Shown: positions 10,117 to 22,763 of the stretch, one piece after another
Layout: each line of letters opens with the position of its first letter
Numbering within the stretch: the stretch's first letter is position 1
Origin: Henckelia pumila
Lineage: Eukaryota > Streptophyta > Magnoliopsida > Lamiales > Gesneriaceae
Direction: 5' to 3'
Length of the DNA stretch: 64,000 bases
Assembly: GCF_033568475.1 (NCBI RefSeq)
Contig: NW_027331831.1
Coordinates: forward strand, 1,612,001-1,676,000
Made by a program: the position numbers and the translations under genes
The notes under the pieces: model-generated
The model's input: the letters and a program-made list of their open reading frames with translations, nothing else
Databases searched by the model: none
What the model was told of the DNA's origin: nothing

Positions 10117-12836
10117 TGTGGGGACCTCGGGTTAATAATCTTTTCTTAGGGCAAATTAAAAATTAATCATAATTGAATCAAACTTGAAACAATATAATAA
10201 AAGACTGAATTTTTTTTAAAAAAAAAAATTACACGGACTCCGTGCACACATCCGTGCTTGGGTCTGTGCATTAACCTGTACGCACAATAAAAAGATGCAA
10301 GGTACATGGACCCCGTGCCAACCTCCGTGTCCGGTCCATGCCCAAATTCCAAACATTCCGAAGTTACTATTTTTTATTCAGACCACACAGACTCATGCAC
10401 GGAGGTCTGCACGGGGTCCATGCCTTCTTTATTCTAAACATGTTCTGAAACAGTCGGGTACACTGACCCATGCACAGGGCATGCACGGGGTTCGTGCCTT
10501 GTACTCAAAATTCAATACTTATGCTTTTAAAATCTGGAAAATGATACAATCTATCATATAAGCTTTTAAACATGATTCTACATAATTGACATGCATTCAA
10601 ACTCTTATCAATTGATCTAGAATACTTGAAATCTCAAGTATAAATCAATACTCTTCAACAAAAACATATACAAAGGTTCTTGTATTTCTACATGTTTAAC
10701 AAGTCATAAAATACATGTCATCTCCTTAAAACCCGAGTCACCACTTCTAATCTTTCAATCTCGTGCTATCCAAACCATATATGACTCGCTCATGCCCCAA
10801 CTTGATGCAATGCACACATACAAATAAAGCAACAGTCGGATAACTCCGGTGAAAATAAATCTCAGTATGAACGACATGCATATACATCATTAAAGCATAT
10901 TGAATCTATATGCCATAATAGTCTCAAAGCACAAAACATGTAATAACATGTAAATCATGAAATCATAATCGATTCTTAAATTCTTAAAGCATAGTTGTTC
11001 ATATATGGCAATATCATATCAAGCATATAAACACATTCATATCTTGAATGACACGTAATAACATGCTAGCATTTGCAAACGCATATTCTAAACCATAGAA
11101 ATCTCTAGGTTAATGCATAAATGCAATGCATGTTTCAAGGAATAGGCTATCAAATCTGATATCAATAAATCATAGTTCTTGGGATCCCGGGGAAATAAAA
11201 TCTTTAACCGAACACCAACTTACCCAATCGATTTGCGTTAAATATCTCAATTCCCCTAACTTTAGTGCAACTATAGTGAGTCATCTAGCTCTGGAAGTAA
11301 ATCTACATTCCGTGTCACTCAACTATAGCTCTTCAAACGTCATTTCGCAATCTAGGCCAATCATCCCTCTATGCTTTTCAAGGTAAGGTTAAAGATGAAT
11401 GCAACATAACATTGATGCATTAAACCATAAAAATACTGTAAAACATCTTGAACACATAATTCAATAGTCATTCAAGGCAACAATGTTAATTAAAGAATAT
11501 AAAAGCACATAAACATTTAAGTATGTGATTTTGGAAACTCGATAATCAAAATCAATATCGAGTTATTATTTCCATTAAATCTAATGTCTATTCATACATT
11601 TGATCTTGATTCAAATATCTTGAATCTCTAGCAATTCTGTATCAAACACAAGCTGTCAAAATTCTTCTCTTCTCAACCTTGATAGCTCAAGCTCTTTGTT
11701 GCTCTCATTTTGATTCAATATTCAAACGGCTCGAACTCGACGACTCGACTTCGATAATCTTTAACTTCAATTCTGAAATGAATTTATAACATAGCTTAAC
11801 ATCAGCTTTCATTTCCATTTCAATCTCATCAAATCTGAAACAATTACAAGACTTGCTTGTTCAATCAAAATCAATACCGGCGGCGTAACGGTTCGAAACC
11901 GAAATTCCAAACGCATTAACATCATTAATTCAACCATCTAAGCCAATACTCATCACCAATTCAGCAGCATATACACGTACAAAACAGTCCCCAAAATTCA
12001 GAATTCTGAAAATCTTTTCAAAAATCGAAAACATGTTCAAACGACGATCTTTTCTCGATCGGTCTTAAATATGCTATCGTCGTATATACTAGAACAAGAT
12101 TATATAATCAAATCTTAATTCTAACAACATCTTAAAATTCAAACATGGTAGAAATTCATAAAACTTACGTCAATCCGTGACCGCAAATATACGATCAATC
12201 GAAAATTCTACATGGCGGATCAATTTTTAACGGAGCTTGAAAGGAAGAAAAATGGCTTGGAAGCCTTTTCTCTCGCCTCTCTCGACTTCTCTGCCCCTAT
12301 CACACGTTTCTAATCTGATAAATATGATACATTAAGCATAAATCCACTTGCATGTAAGAAATTGCACTTTAGTCCCTGAACTCTTGCATATTTGCAAATT
12401 GGTCCTCGGCCAATCTTTTTAATTAAATTTCAATCCTAAATAATTTAAGAATATTAGAATTTAATTCTAAACTCTAAAAATTCTCAAATTAATTATTCTC
12501 GTATTAAAATTAAATAATCTCGGGTCTTACCACTGAAATTTTGATAATTGCAATTCGATTCCTGCGCGAGTTTCATCTTCTAATTAAATATTCTTTAATT
12601 CTCGAAACTTGGAATTTAAATATTAAATCCCATAAATAATCAATTTAAATATTCTAATCTTTTAATTTAAGAATTCCGGATATTAAAATCTTAAAATTCG
12701 TAAATCCTCAAATTAAATATTTTCGATCTGAAATTTAAATCTCTAATTCCGTAAAGTCTCCAATTCATATTTTATCATATTCGGAATGTAAATCTTAAAT
12801 CCCATAATTAATAACTTAATATTTTTGGTCCTTACA
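10117..12836 (-). repeat. LTR of the non-coding retrotransposon (3' LTR in element orientation)
   Basis: This is a 2720-bp copy, collinear with 16657-19377 with scattered substitutions and small indels. Its minus-strand start is TGTAAGGACC and its end is GGTCCCCACA. A cluster of GTGCACGG/CCGTGCA words lies at about 10230-10500. Confidence 0.88.
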
Positions 12837-12849
12837 ATTCCTCCCCTCT
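12837..12849 (-). other. Polypurine tract of the retrotransposon
   Basis: The minus strand reads AGAGGGGAGGAAT directly next to the LTR start TGTAAGG, the expected place for the plus-strand DNA primer. Confidence 0.75.
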
Positions 12850-15800
12850 AAGGAATGATTTCGTCCTTGAAATCGCATTTGATCTTATTACTGAATCTCG
12901 TAAGCTGTATAGCTGACTAAAGTAATACTTACTTCAATTCTGTGAGCTTTAGATATCTGTTCTGATATCTTCTCTTATTCTTCTATCTGATCACTTCTTC
13001 AATCATATATATTCTCATTGTTCTGTAATTACTGAGTCAACTTATATATGAGCTGCTCTTTCTCTAGATCAAAATCTGCATTGGCTATTATGCTTAGCTT
13101 ATCTTACCAGATTTTGCTTCACCTGATTAAAATTCTCAGGAAATATTCTAGTTGATGTTCTTCAGCTTATACACAAGGATCACATTTCATATATCTGACA
13201 ATTCTAGATTGAGTATTAATCAATAAGCTAGATTGAATACTCACAAGGATCAATTATTAAATCACTTCTGAAATTTCTTTCTGAATTGGATAATGTTCAG
13301 AAAAGAAATTTTCTTGCTGATCATTTTGTTCACACATCAAAATCTGTATCTGTTATTCTTCTGCTAACTATGTTGATTCTGCTTTATTCTTGTTCTGTTC
13401 GGATAAATCTTCACATTCTCTATCTTTTCTCAACTCATATCTGGTCTGATAGCTGATATTTCTGAAATACTGTCTCAAAATAGAGACAATTCTGCTTTTC
13501 TTATCATCTAATAAACAGAACATTGTCCCTATATCTATCAGATGAAAGTCAATCTGCTAGTACCAAATCTAGTACTATAGTTCAGAGCATATCCTCGAAA
13601 ATCTGGATAGTCACATCTGACAGTCCATGAATCAGAGGATGGTATAATGAAATCTCATACAACCAAACACTCAAAACATCTGACAATCAGTGCCACAATC
13701 TAGAAAACAAATATAAAGTCTCTATCTCGACAATAGACTTCAATAGTTCCTGTAATCTTATCATCTTCTTAACTTCTTAACAACTATCTCTTTATGTCTG
13801 TATTAGATCTAATACAGCATATTCTTGAAATTGTCGAAATCTACTACAATCTAAATCGCAAAATCATAATGATTTGAGTAGTTTCAAACTAAAATCTTTC
13901 GAAAAGTTGATCTTCTTTCAGATCTTACATAAACCATTTGGATTCTTCTTTTTTGCTTTTTTTACTGGAAATTTAGTATTTGAAATTTCAATTCTGTCGT
14001 ATCTGCTTTCATTTTCTTTCACCAATACTGATTTCTAAGTAATTCATACATGTAAATCATACATTTTTCGAACAATTGGATGGATATTACATCTATTGTA
14101 GTATACCTTGTTCAAAATCTGATGTCCCAGTTCTAGAACATCTGGCATACTCAAACGATTATTCACCGCAAAATTCATTTGTTCTGATTTGTTGTCTTGT
14201 CTCATATCTTAATCTAGTGTTCTCAATCAAATTTTCATTGCTTGATCTAATACCAATGTTGCTTTCATCTTTCCAAACTATTCTAGCTTAGCTTGGGTTG
14301 AATAATTCTGATTGTTTGAGTATCTGTCTAGAAACTCAAGCACAAAAAGTACAAAAATTACATATTTGTACTCAATCAATCAAGCAATTAGCTAATTCCT
14401 TTTTTCTATTTCCCAATTACTGATAAATCATGAAATCAACCCATAAATCTTGTTGATACTCTGAATCAAAATATCTATCAGTTATGAGCCAAAAACTTCA
14501 ACATATACTTAATATACACATCAAATGATCAACAATTCTCAAATTTCAAATCAAAAGAACTCGCTCAAGTCAAGGTCATCCAAAATCAAATATTCTGAAT
14601 GACAAAATCTGCACAGTGAAAACAACTTACTTTCATATCAAAACTTAAAGCGAGTGAATCAAATCAGAGTCTAGCAAAGGAATAAGAGTCAATCAAGATC
14701 AATCAAGGCGAATAACAAATCCTCATAATTGATATCAAAAAATTCAAGAATCATGATTTCTATGATGTAATAGCTTCAGTAAAATTGAAGAGAAGACTCA
14801 ACTGTGACTGATTTTTTTTATTCTCTATTGATATGAGTTTATCAATTATTTCCCAATTGACAATAGTCGAATATCATCTTTTCGACTTAATTCATTGTCA
14901 TAGAATTAATAACAAATTCGGTACTAGGATAATTCTTCATTCATCAATCTTCTAGCTGTTTTTGGAGTTCTTCAGTTCAAGTAGTTCTTTTCTATACGAG
15001 TTGTCATAAGATCTTCGTACTAGACACCACTCTATATAGAATTATTTTCAGTCCATAGAAAGGTCGAAAGGTCGAAATATTTTATCTGAATAATTTCTGT
15101 ATAGTCTAACCATTGACAGATCTGTCAATTCTAGGTTAGTTCTATACTGGTCTAGTACATCTACTAGAATTCTTCCGACACTCTTCTACATTAATCTTGA
15201 TATAACTAGTACCAAATAAAAGGAATCTTGTTTTTTGAAACTCATATCATAAATCCCTAATCATTTCTATTGTTGTTCTAACTTAATCATTGCACGGAAA
15301 CAATCAACTGTTAAATGGTACTCAATTATTGCATTAATATCTATAATGCATCTTAGCTTAATACCCAAATCTTATATTATCAAACTTAATCTTATTTCCT
15401 CAAATCTGTATTTCATCTTCTCTGTCTAATCTTCCAAATACTTTCCATCTACTCAAAGGCAAAGACTCAGCAAATACAATGTATAAAGGCTCAATAGATA
15501 AAGATTGTATCATAATAAATCACTTATCTATGAATGTATGCTATGCAATCAAGATATAAACAGGTTAACTAGAATTAACTCACTTACTTGAGCCCAATAT
15601 TTTGTACTTGCTTATTGTCTATGAGATTATCTGCCATTCGAATTTCCTCTTGATATGTTTCATCTAGGGGAGCTATTCTCATATTTCTTCATCTACTGGC
15701 CTTTAGGCTGAATTGATCTTTGTTTTTGTTGTCACTATCTCTTGCTTCATATCTATACTGCTATGGAATCTGTAGTGGAGGTGATGATCATAGTTTTCTC

Positions 15801-16642
15801 AATTACAGAGGCGTGAATAAAATTCCACTCTGCCTCATACAGCCGGTTCGTGGTTTCTTTATTATGTCATTGGCTTCAATCAACTCATTCAAGTTTTTAT
15901 GCTTCTGTTCTGCAAATTTTGCTTTTTTATCTTCTCTATCAAATACAGAAAGAAACAATTCTGTTTACTTACCTTCCAAACCATTTCAGTACCTCTGCTC
16001 TTCAGCTATCTCTTTTTCACAATCCACCAACTTCTTGCTAAGGCATGTAGTTGATATATAATCAGGCAGGTTCTATGTTCATCTGAATATTTTTCACTTG
16101 AACAACTGATTCAGCTCTTCAACTCAACCCCTTTCTAGACATAGCATATTTTGTATCTTTCTGAGTTGGTGATTGATAACTCTGGAGTTGTTCATCTAAC
16201 ATCTTCCTCTATGCAATCATCTTATCTATCGGTTCTAAACATACCACAACACTACTTTGTTCTGTCTAAGGCACTTGTTCTGTCTGCAAAATCTGTCTTA
16301 CTCTAAAACAGAAGCAATATATAGTGCAGAGATTATAAAATACAATTCAGTATAAAATATAATTTCATGCTTCTAAATATAACACATGCTTGCAAATTCT
16401 TATGCTTGTCAAATAATACATGCTTGCACCGAATTCACTTATTCAGATGAATTCAATAAATCATGCATGCATATCAGCATCTAAACATGTAATTCTCATA
16501 TCAGTAAAGCAAGCAGTGTTCAACCAATAAATCATGTTTACATACAATTTCTCAATTCAAGTAAAGCATAATCATGCAATACTATAAATGCATGTGACTC
16601 AATCTATCCCGCTCAACTTCTATCTGAGTCCAAGAACTTTTC
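12850..16642 (-). other. Internal region of the non-coding retrotransposon
   Basis: About 3.8 kb with no frame over roughly 115 codons on either strand and no recognisable RT, integrase or protease motif. The minus strand around 15750-16060 is lysine/glutamate-rich in one frame and could be the decayed end of a gag gene, but this is weak. The rest is AT-rich with many CAGA/TCTG words. Confidence 0.6.
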
Positions 16643-16654
16643 GCTCTGATACCA
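16643..16654 (-). other. Primer binding site (tRNA-Met initiator)
   Basis: The minus strand reads TGGTATCAGAGC two bases inside the LTR end, the standard complement of the 3' end of plant initiator tRNA-Met. Confidence 0.9.
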
Positions 16655-16656
16655 CC

Positions 16657-19377
16657 TGTTATGGGGATCTCGGGTTTCTAATCTTTTCTTAGGGCAAATT
16701 AACAATTTATCATAATTGAATCAAACTTGAAACAATATAATAAAAGACTGAATTTTTTTAAAAAAAATGTACACAGACTCCGTGCATAGGTCCGTGCTCG
16801 GGTCCGTGCATTAACCTGTACGCACAATAAAAAGATGCAAGGTACACGGACCCCGTGCCAACATCCGTGTCCAGGTCCCTGCCCAAATTCCAAACATTCC
16901 GAAGTTACTGTTTTTTCTTCAAATCACACGGACCCATGCACGGAGTTCTGCACGGGGTCCGTGCCTTATTTATTCTAAACATGTTCTGAAACAGTCGGGT
17001 ACACTGACCCATGCATAGGGCATGCACGGGGTCCATGCCCTGTACTCAAAATTCAATACTTATGATTTTTAAATCTGGAAAATGATACAATCTATCATAT
17101 AAGTTTTTCAACATGATTCTACATAATTTACATGAATTCAAACTCTTATCAAGGGATCTAGAATACATGAAATCTCAAGTATAAATCAATACTCTTCAAC
17201 AACAACATATACAAAGGTTCTTGTTTTTCTAACATGTTTAACAAGTCATAAAATACATGTCATTTGTTTAAAACCCGAGTCACTACTTCTAATCTTTCAA
17301 TCTCGTGTTATCCAAGTCATATCTGACTCGCTCATGCCCCAACCTGATGCAATGCACACATACAAACAAAGCAATAGCTGGATAACTCCAGAGAGAATAA
17401 ATCTCAGTATGAACGACATGCATATACATCATTAAAGCAAATTGAATCCATATGACATAATAATCTCAAATCACAGAACATGTAATAACATGTAAATCAT
17501 GAAATCATAATCGATTCTTAAATTCTTAAAGCATAGTTTTTCATCTATGGCAATATCATATCAAGCATATAAACACATTCATATCTTGAATGACTTATAA
17601 TAACATGCTAACATTTTCAAACTCATATTCTAAACCATAGAAATATCTAGGTTAATGCATAAATGCAATGCATGTTTCAAGGAATAGGCTATCAAATCTG
17701 ATATCAATCAATCATAGTTCTTGGGATCCCGGGGAAATAAAATCTTTAATCGACCACCAACTTTTCCAATCGAGGTGGCATTAAATATCTCAATTCCCCT
17801 GACTTTAGTGCAACTATAGTGAGTCATCAAGCTCTGGAAGTAAATCTACATTCCGTGTCACTCAACTATAGCCCTCCAAACGTCTTCGCAATCTAGGCCA
17901 ACCAGCCCTCTATGCTTTTCAAGGTAGGGTTTAAGATGAATGCAACATAATCTTGATGCATTAAACCATAAAAATAATGTAAAACATTTTGAACACATAA
18001 TTAAATAATCATTCAAGGCAACAATGTTAATTAAAGAATATAAAAGCACATAAACATTTAAGTATGTGATTTTGAAAACTCGATAACCAAAATCAATCTC
18101 GAGTTATTCTTCCCATTAAATCTAATGTCTATTCATACCTTTGATCTTGAATCTCTAGCAATTCTGTATCAAACACAAGCTGTCAAAATTCTGCTCTTCT
18201 CAACCTTGATAGCTCAAGCTCTTTGTTGCTCTCATTTCTGATTCAATATTCAAACGGCTCGAACTCGACGACTCGACTTCGATAATCTTTCACTTCAATT
18301 CTGAAATGAATTTATAACATAGCTTAACATCAGCTTTCATTCCCATTTCAATCTCATCAAATGTGAAACAACTACAAGACTTGCTTGTTCAATCAAAATC
18401 AATATCGACGGCGTAACGGTTTGAAACCGAAATTCCAAACGCATTAACATCATTAATTCAACCATCTAAACCAATACTCATCACCAATTCAGCAGCATAT
18501 ACACGTACAAAATAGTCCCCAAAATTCAGAATTCTGAAAATCTTTTCAAAAATCGAAAACATGTTCAAACGACGATCTTTTTTCGATCGGTTTTAGATAT
18601 GCTATCATCGTATAAACTAGAACAAGATTATATAATCAAATCTTAATTCTAACAACATCTTAAAATTCAAACATGGTAGAAATTCAAAAAACTTACGTCA
18701 AAACTTAGCACTCGAAGCCGTGATCACAAATATACGATCAATCGAAAATTCTACCGGGCGGATCAATTTTTAACGGAGCTTGAAAGGAAGAAAATGTCTT
18801 GGAAGCCTTCTCTCTTGCCTCTCTTGACTTCTCTGCCCCTCTCACACGTTTCTAATCTGATAAATATGATACATTAAGCATAAATCCACTTGCATGTAAG
18901 AAATTGCACTTTAGTCCCTGAACTCTTGCATATTTGAAAATTGGTCCTCGGACAATCTTTTTAATTCAATTTAAATTCTATATAATTTAAAAATATTAGA
19001 ATTTAATTCTAAACTCTAAAAATTCTCAAATTAATTATTCTCGAATTAAAATTAAATAATCTCGAGCCTTACCCCTGAAACTTCGATAATTGCAATTCGA
19101 TTCCTGTGCGAGTTACATCTTCTAATTAAATCTTCATTAATTCCCGAAACTTGGAATTTAAATCTTAAATCCCATAAATAATAAATTCAAATATTCTAAT
19201 CTTTTAATTTAAGAATTATGGATATTAAAATCTTAAAATCCATAAATCCTCAAATTAAATATTTTCGACCAAAATTTAAATCTCTAATTCTGTAAAGTCT
19301 CCAATTCATATTTTTTCATATTCGAAATTTAAATCTTAAATCTCATAATTAATAACTTAATATTTTTGGGTCTTGCA
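16657..19377 (-). repeat. LTR of the non-coding retrotransposon (5' LTR in element orientation)
   Basis: This 2721-bp copy is collinear with 10117-12836. Its inner end reads CCCCATAACA where the other LTR has CCCCACA, so a small indel separates the two. Confidence 0.88.
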
Positions 19378-20413
19378 ATATCACGAATCTAAATGTGTAA
19401 GAACTTCGAATATGCTTACCATTTTTCTTGCTTGTTAGATTTAAAATGGGTAAAACCGCACAGGGAATCTTGTTCTTGTTCTTGTTCCTGCTTCGTTTAT
19501 TCTTTGTTATATGTTCAAATCGTTTTCTTCTTTCTTCTCTTCTCTTGTTATATCTTCAAATCTTCAGGGAGAGTTTTTTTTCGCAAAATGAGGGTTTTTT
19601 TTTAGTGTATAATGTTCATTTCGTACATACATATGCAGACAGTGCAACTGTGGTCTACGTCGTCCCATGAAGAGGGAAAAAGATGTCGAGCACCACAACA
19701 TGAGTCTGGTCGCATCTTACCTTTTCTAAATTTTATTTAAAAAGAAATAAGAGAAAAAAAAAACCTTAAAATAACAAAAAAATAAAACCCCATAGATGGA
19801 ATAAGTTATACACAAAGTGGGGACTTTTTCTAACTTCATGTAATCCGTCGGGGTAATACCAAATTTGGTCCTCTTTGTTTATGTCTATTCCCAAATTAGA
19901 CCTTTTTTTAGTGTCCCGTTTTAGTCCCTCTTATTTCAAAATTTTTCCAAATTTAGTTTAAATACCCATTTTACCCTCCTTTCCTATTTTTTTTCCATCA
20001 TGCTTCCATAAAATAAGATAAGGATATTTCCTCTTTGACCAGAATGTTGTCGGATCATATCCACCGGGTTTTATAGATTGTTCCTCACAGCCTAACCACA
20101 CGATCTCAACTGATGGTTCTTTTCATAGATCTCTTCAGCAACACCCAGCACAGTCTTGTTTCGTTTCCTACCTCAAGGCATATAGTAATAGACTTAATTT
20201 GTGAATTAAAACGACATGATAGGGAAGAACCTGGAATTTTTATTCAAACATAACAAATATTATTACATTAGTAACCTCCTATAGAGGATGAGATTACTTG
20301 TTTAGCTATTAGAGGAGATTACAAAACACATAAACTAGAAAGAGAACTATTACAATTTTTATTTTGAAGAAAAATGAAGAGAATGGTCGATGCTTTTAGC
20401 TTCCTTTTGCTTG

Positions 20414-20422
20414 ATATTTATA
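20414..20422 (-). promoter_or_regulatory. TATA box of unit 5
   Basis: The minus strand reads TATAAATAT upstream of the leader shared with the other units. Confidence 0.55.
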
Positions 20423-20509
20423 GAGGTCCTTCACGGATTTAAAATCCGGACTTCAAGCTCGCTTATTTCTTTACATTATTGTTGGACAGCTGTTCTCGTG
20501 GCTCATTGT

Positions 20510-21429
20510 TGGCATCTTCTTTTGTTCGGTGGTCATGAGTGGTCCATCCCATCTAGTAGTGGTTGAGTCACATCTTTTCTTTTATTTTTGTCAGAGAATC
20601 TTTTTCTTTTTGGTCAGATCTTTGACGAAAACCCTTCTTGAATTCTTGCTCCTTTTGGTTTGGGCAGTCTGGACAGATTTTTTCTATCCATCTTCTCACG
20701 TAAGTCATGTTTCAAAATTTACGGCGAGTTTCTTTACTCCCCGGTAACTTGTTCCAGGGAAGATTTCTTTTTGAATGTATCTTATGCAAATCCTATAGTT
20801 TTCCCGTTAATTGGGTTTAACAAGAATGATACGTTAAATGAATTTTGATATAAATTTAAACGGAAACTTGAATTTTTCCATCTCTGTGAGATAGACCCAT
20901 GTTCCCCATGCTCTCCTGGTAGAAATTTCTTCTTCACTGATAGTTGCAACCATGGGTTTTTCTTCTGTTGGAGGGTCCTTAATAAATTTTTGAGCATTTA
21001 TGTCTGGCCTCCTAAGTTGGATGAAGTGAAAGGCTTCATGTGAGCCTTTCCCAGTTGGTTCTGTTGTTGTAAATATTTCCGTAATGACTGTAAAAGTTGC
21101 AGGATATTTTGTTTATATCCCTCAGTATTTCTCTCCAGCAAATGAAATTTTCCATCAAAATTCCGGAAACTTTCAAGTCCAATCAATGGGTTAGTCAGTG
21201 TCTTATCTCGGTTGCTTTCAATGTAATCCTGACCAGCGTGTCTAAAATAAGGTGAAAAGGCTCGTGAACGATTCGGATCTGGTTCATTTATTTGAAGGGG
21301 AACCAAGTTCCCCTTCAAATAAATGAACCCGGCTAAGGTGTATGGACAAGAAATCGGAACTCCATTTACTAAGTCTTTCGTGGCTAACGGAGTCCATTTC
21401 TGATACAAAGAAAAATAAATAAAAATCAA
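20510..21429 (-). pseudogene. Decayed TAV-like reading frame, unit 5
   Basis: The minus-strand frame at 20998-21429 stays open for 143 codons and carries ATKDLVNGVPISCPYTLAGF, LQINEPDPN, HAGQDYIESNRD and LESFRNFDGKFHLLERN. The second half (20782-20997) is in another frame and has lost part of the RAWGIW block. Its start is unclear because no viral start is conserved between units. It matches the C-terminal half of the provirus ORF at 50698-51504. A TAV role is inferred from position. Confidence 0.6.
21281..21329. repeat. Perfect 22-bp inverted repeat with 5-base loop in unit 5
   Basis: The arms 21281-21302 and 21308-21329 are exact reverse complements around the spacer CCAAG. RNA from either strand would fold into a 22-bp hairpin. 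It lies inside the open reading frame of the unit. Units 1, 2 and 4 have it at the same place with some decay. Unit 3 has lost that segment. Confidence 0.92.
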
Positions 21430-22111
21430 TCAAACCACATAATATAATATCACAAATCTAAATGTGTAAGAACTTCGAATATGCTTACCCTTTTTCTTGA
21501 TTTTTAGATTTAAAATGGGTAAAACCGCACACTGAATCTTGTTCTTGCTCCGTTTTTTCTTTGTTATATGTTCAAATCGTTTTCTTCTTTATTCTCTTCT
21601 CTTGTTATATTTTCAAATCTTCAGGGAGAGTTTTTGTTTTTCGCAAAATGTGGGGTTTTTTTAGTATATAATGTTCATTTCGTACATACATATTCAGACA
21701 GTGCAACTGTGGTCTGCGTCGTCCCATGAAGAGGGAAAAAAGATGTCGAGCACCACAGCATGAGTCTGGCTGCATCGTACCTTTTTGTCCATTTTTAATT
21801 TTAAAAGAAATAACAGAAAAGAAAACTTTAAAATAACAGAAAAAGGAAACCCCATAGATGGAAGGAGTAATACACAACGTGGGGACTTTTTCTAACTTCT
21901 TGTAATCCGTCGGGGTAATACCCAATTTGGTCCTCTTTGTTTATGCCTATTCCCGAATTAGTCCTTTTTTATTGTCCCATTTTAGTCCTTATTGTTTTGA
22001 TATTTTTCTCAATTTAGTTTAAATACACATTTTACCCTCTTTCCTATTTTTATTTACTTGTTTTTTTTCCCATCATGTTTCTGTAAAATAAACTAAGGAT
22101 ATTACCTCTTT

Positions 22112-22763
22112 GACCTCTAAAAAATACGGAACAATTTTTCCAGTTTAATTATTCACGAAATAATGCAAATTCATGACCTAAGGATGCCTAAAACAGAATG
22201 TTTATTAGCAACAATGCAACAATAATGCATGAGAGATGTTTACTAGTGTGGTATTTGCATCTGATGTTGGCAACATCGCCTGGCAACACTATAGTTATTC
22301 AACATTTGAGAAAATTTTCTCACTTGTTTAACCATAATTTCTGTTTATTGGTTAGAAGAGGTAGCCTACACACTGAGAGAGCGGTCTTCATAAGACTCCC
22401 TCATGTAGATTTTTCCATTTTCTTCCGATATTTGATGTGTTTGACAATTGCGTCAACACTTCTCTAATTAATTCACATATAAAATTTTCTAAGTCACCTT
22501 TCACATGGAACAATATCATGCAATACACAAGCATTCCTCAACTACTTGATGACTTAAGTGATGATCAATATGGCTTAGTGTGTGGCAAGCTAATTTAAAA
22601 AAAAAACTACTGATTGTCCAGTTGATGACCATAACATAGCAAACAGTATACTGAACAAAGTGCATGAACAAGATTCAAGATGCCTAGGATCCTAAAAATG
22701 CACATGCATGCTTGGTATTGTCCCATGGTGTTGAAAACACCACGAACCAACATCAGTGAGTGA
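22112..22763 (-). other. Region downstream of Copia RNase H
   Basis: About 650 bp without a clear reading frame. It may be the extra 3' region of a Sirevirus or unrelated filler. It does not match the right LTR. Confidence 0.4.

Larger units (their letters stand above)
10117..19377 (-). mobile_element. Non-coding LTR retrotransposon (LARD-like), 9.26 kb
   Basis: Two direct repeats of about 2.72 kb (10117-12836 and 16657-19377) flank an internal region of 3.82 kb. On the minus strand the order is LTR, primer site TGGTATCAGAGC (16643-16654), internal region, purine tract (12837-12849), LTR. LTR ends are TG...CA. The flanks ATATA (10112-10116) and ATATC (19378-19382) fit a 5-bp duplication with one change. 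The interrupted unit 4 continues on both sides. No gag or pol frame is seen, so it must have been mobilised in trans. The term LARD (large retrotransposon derivative) fits the structure. Confidence 0.88.
8886..20036 (-). repeat. Pararetrovirus-derived tandem unit 4, split by a retrotransposon
   Basis: The unit runs 8886-10116, is interrupted by the LTR retrotransposon 10117-19377, and resumes at 19378-20036. Without the insert it is about 1.89 kb. It also lacks a few hundred bp near 9663, where the C-terminal coding region joins directly to the mid-frame segment. Confidence 0.8.
20037..22111 (-). repeat. Pararetrovirus-derived tandem unit 5 (last of the array)
   Basis: This 2075-bp unit has the same layout as unit 2 and no insertion. 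It ends at CTTTGACC, where the array stops abruptly against Copia-type sequence. TATA box at 20414-20422. Confidence 0.85.

Noticed and set aside
15720-16061. 113-codon plus-strand frame in the non-coding retrotransposon
   Set aside because: It lies antisense to the element and looks like a shadow of a possible decayed gag; Cys/Ser/Leu-rich translation with no family likeness.
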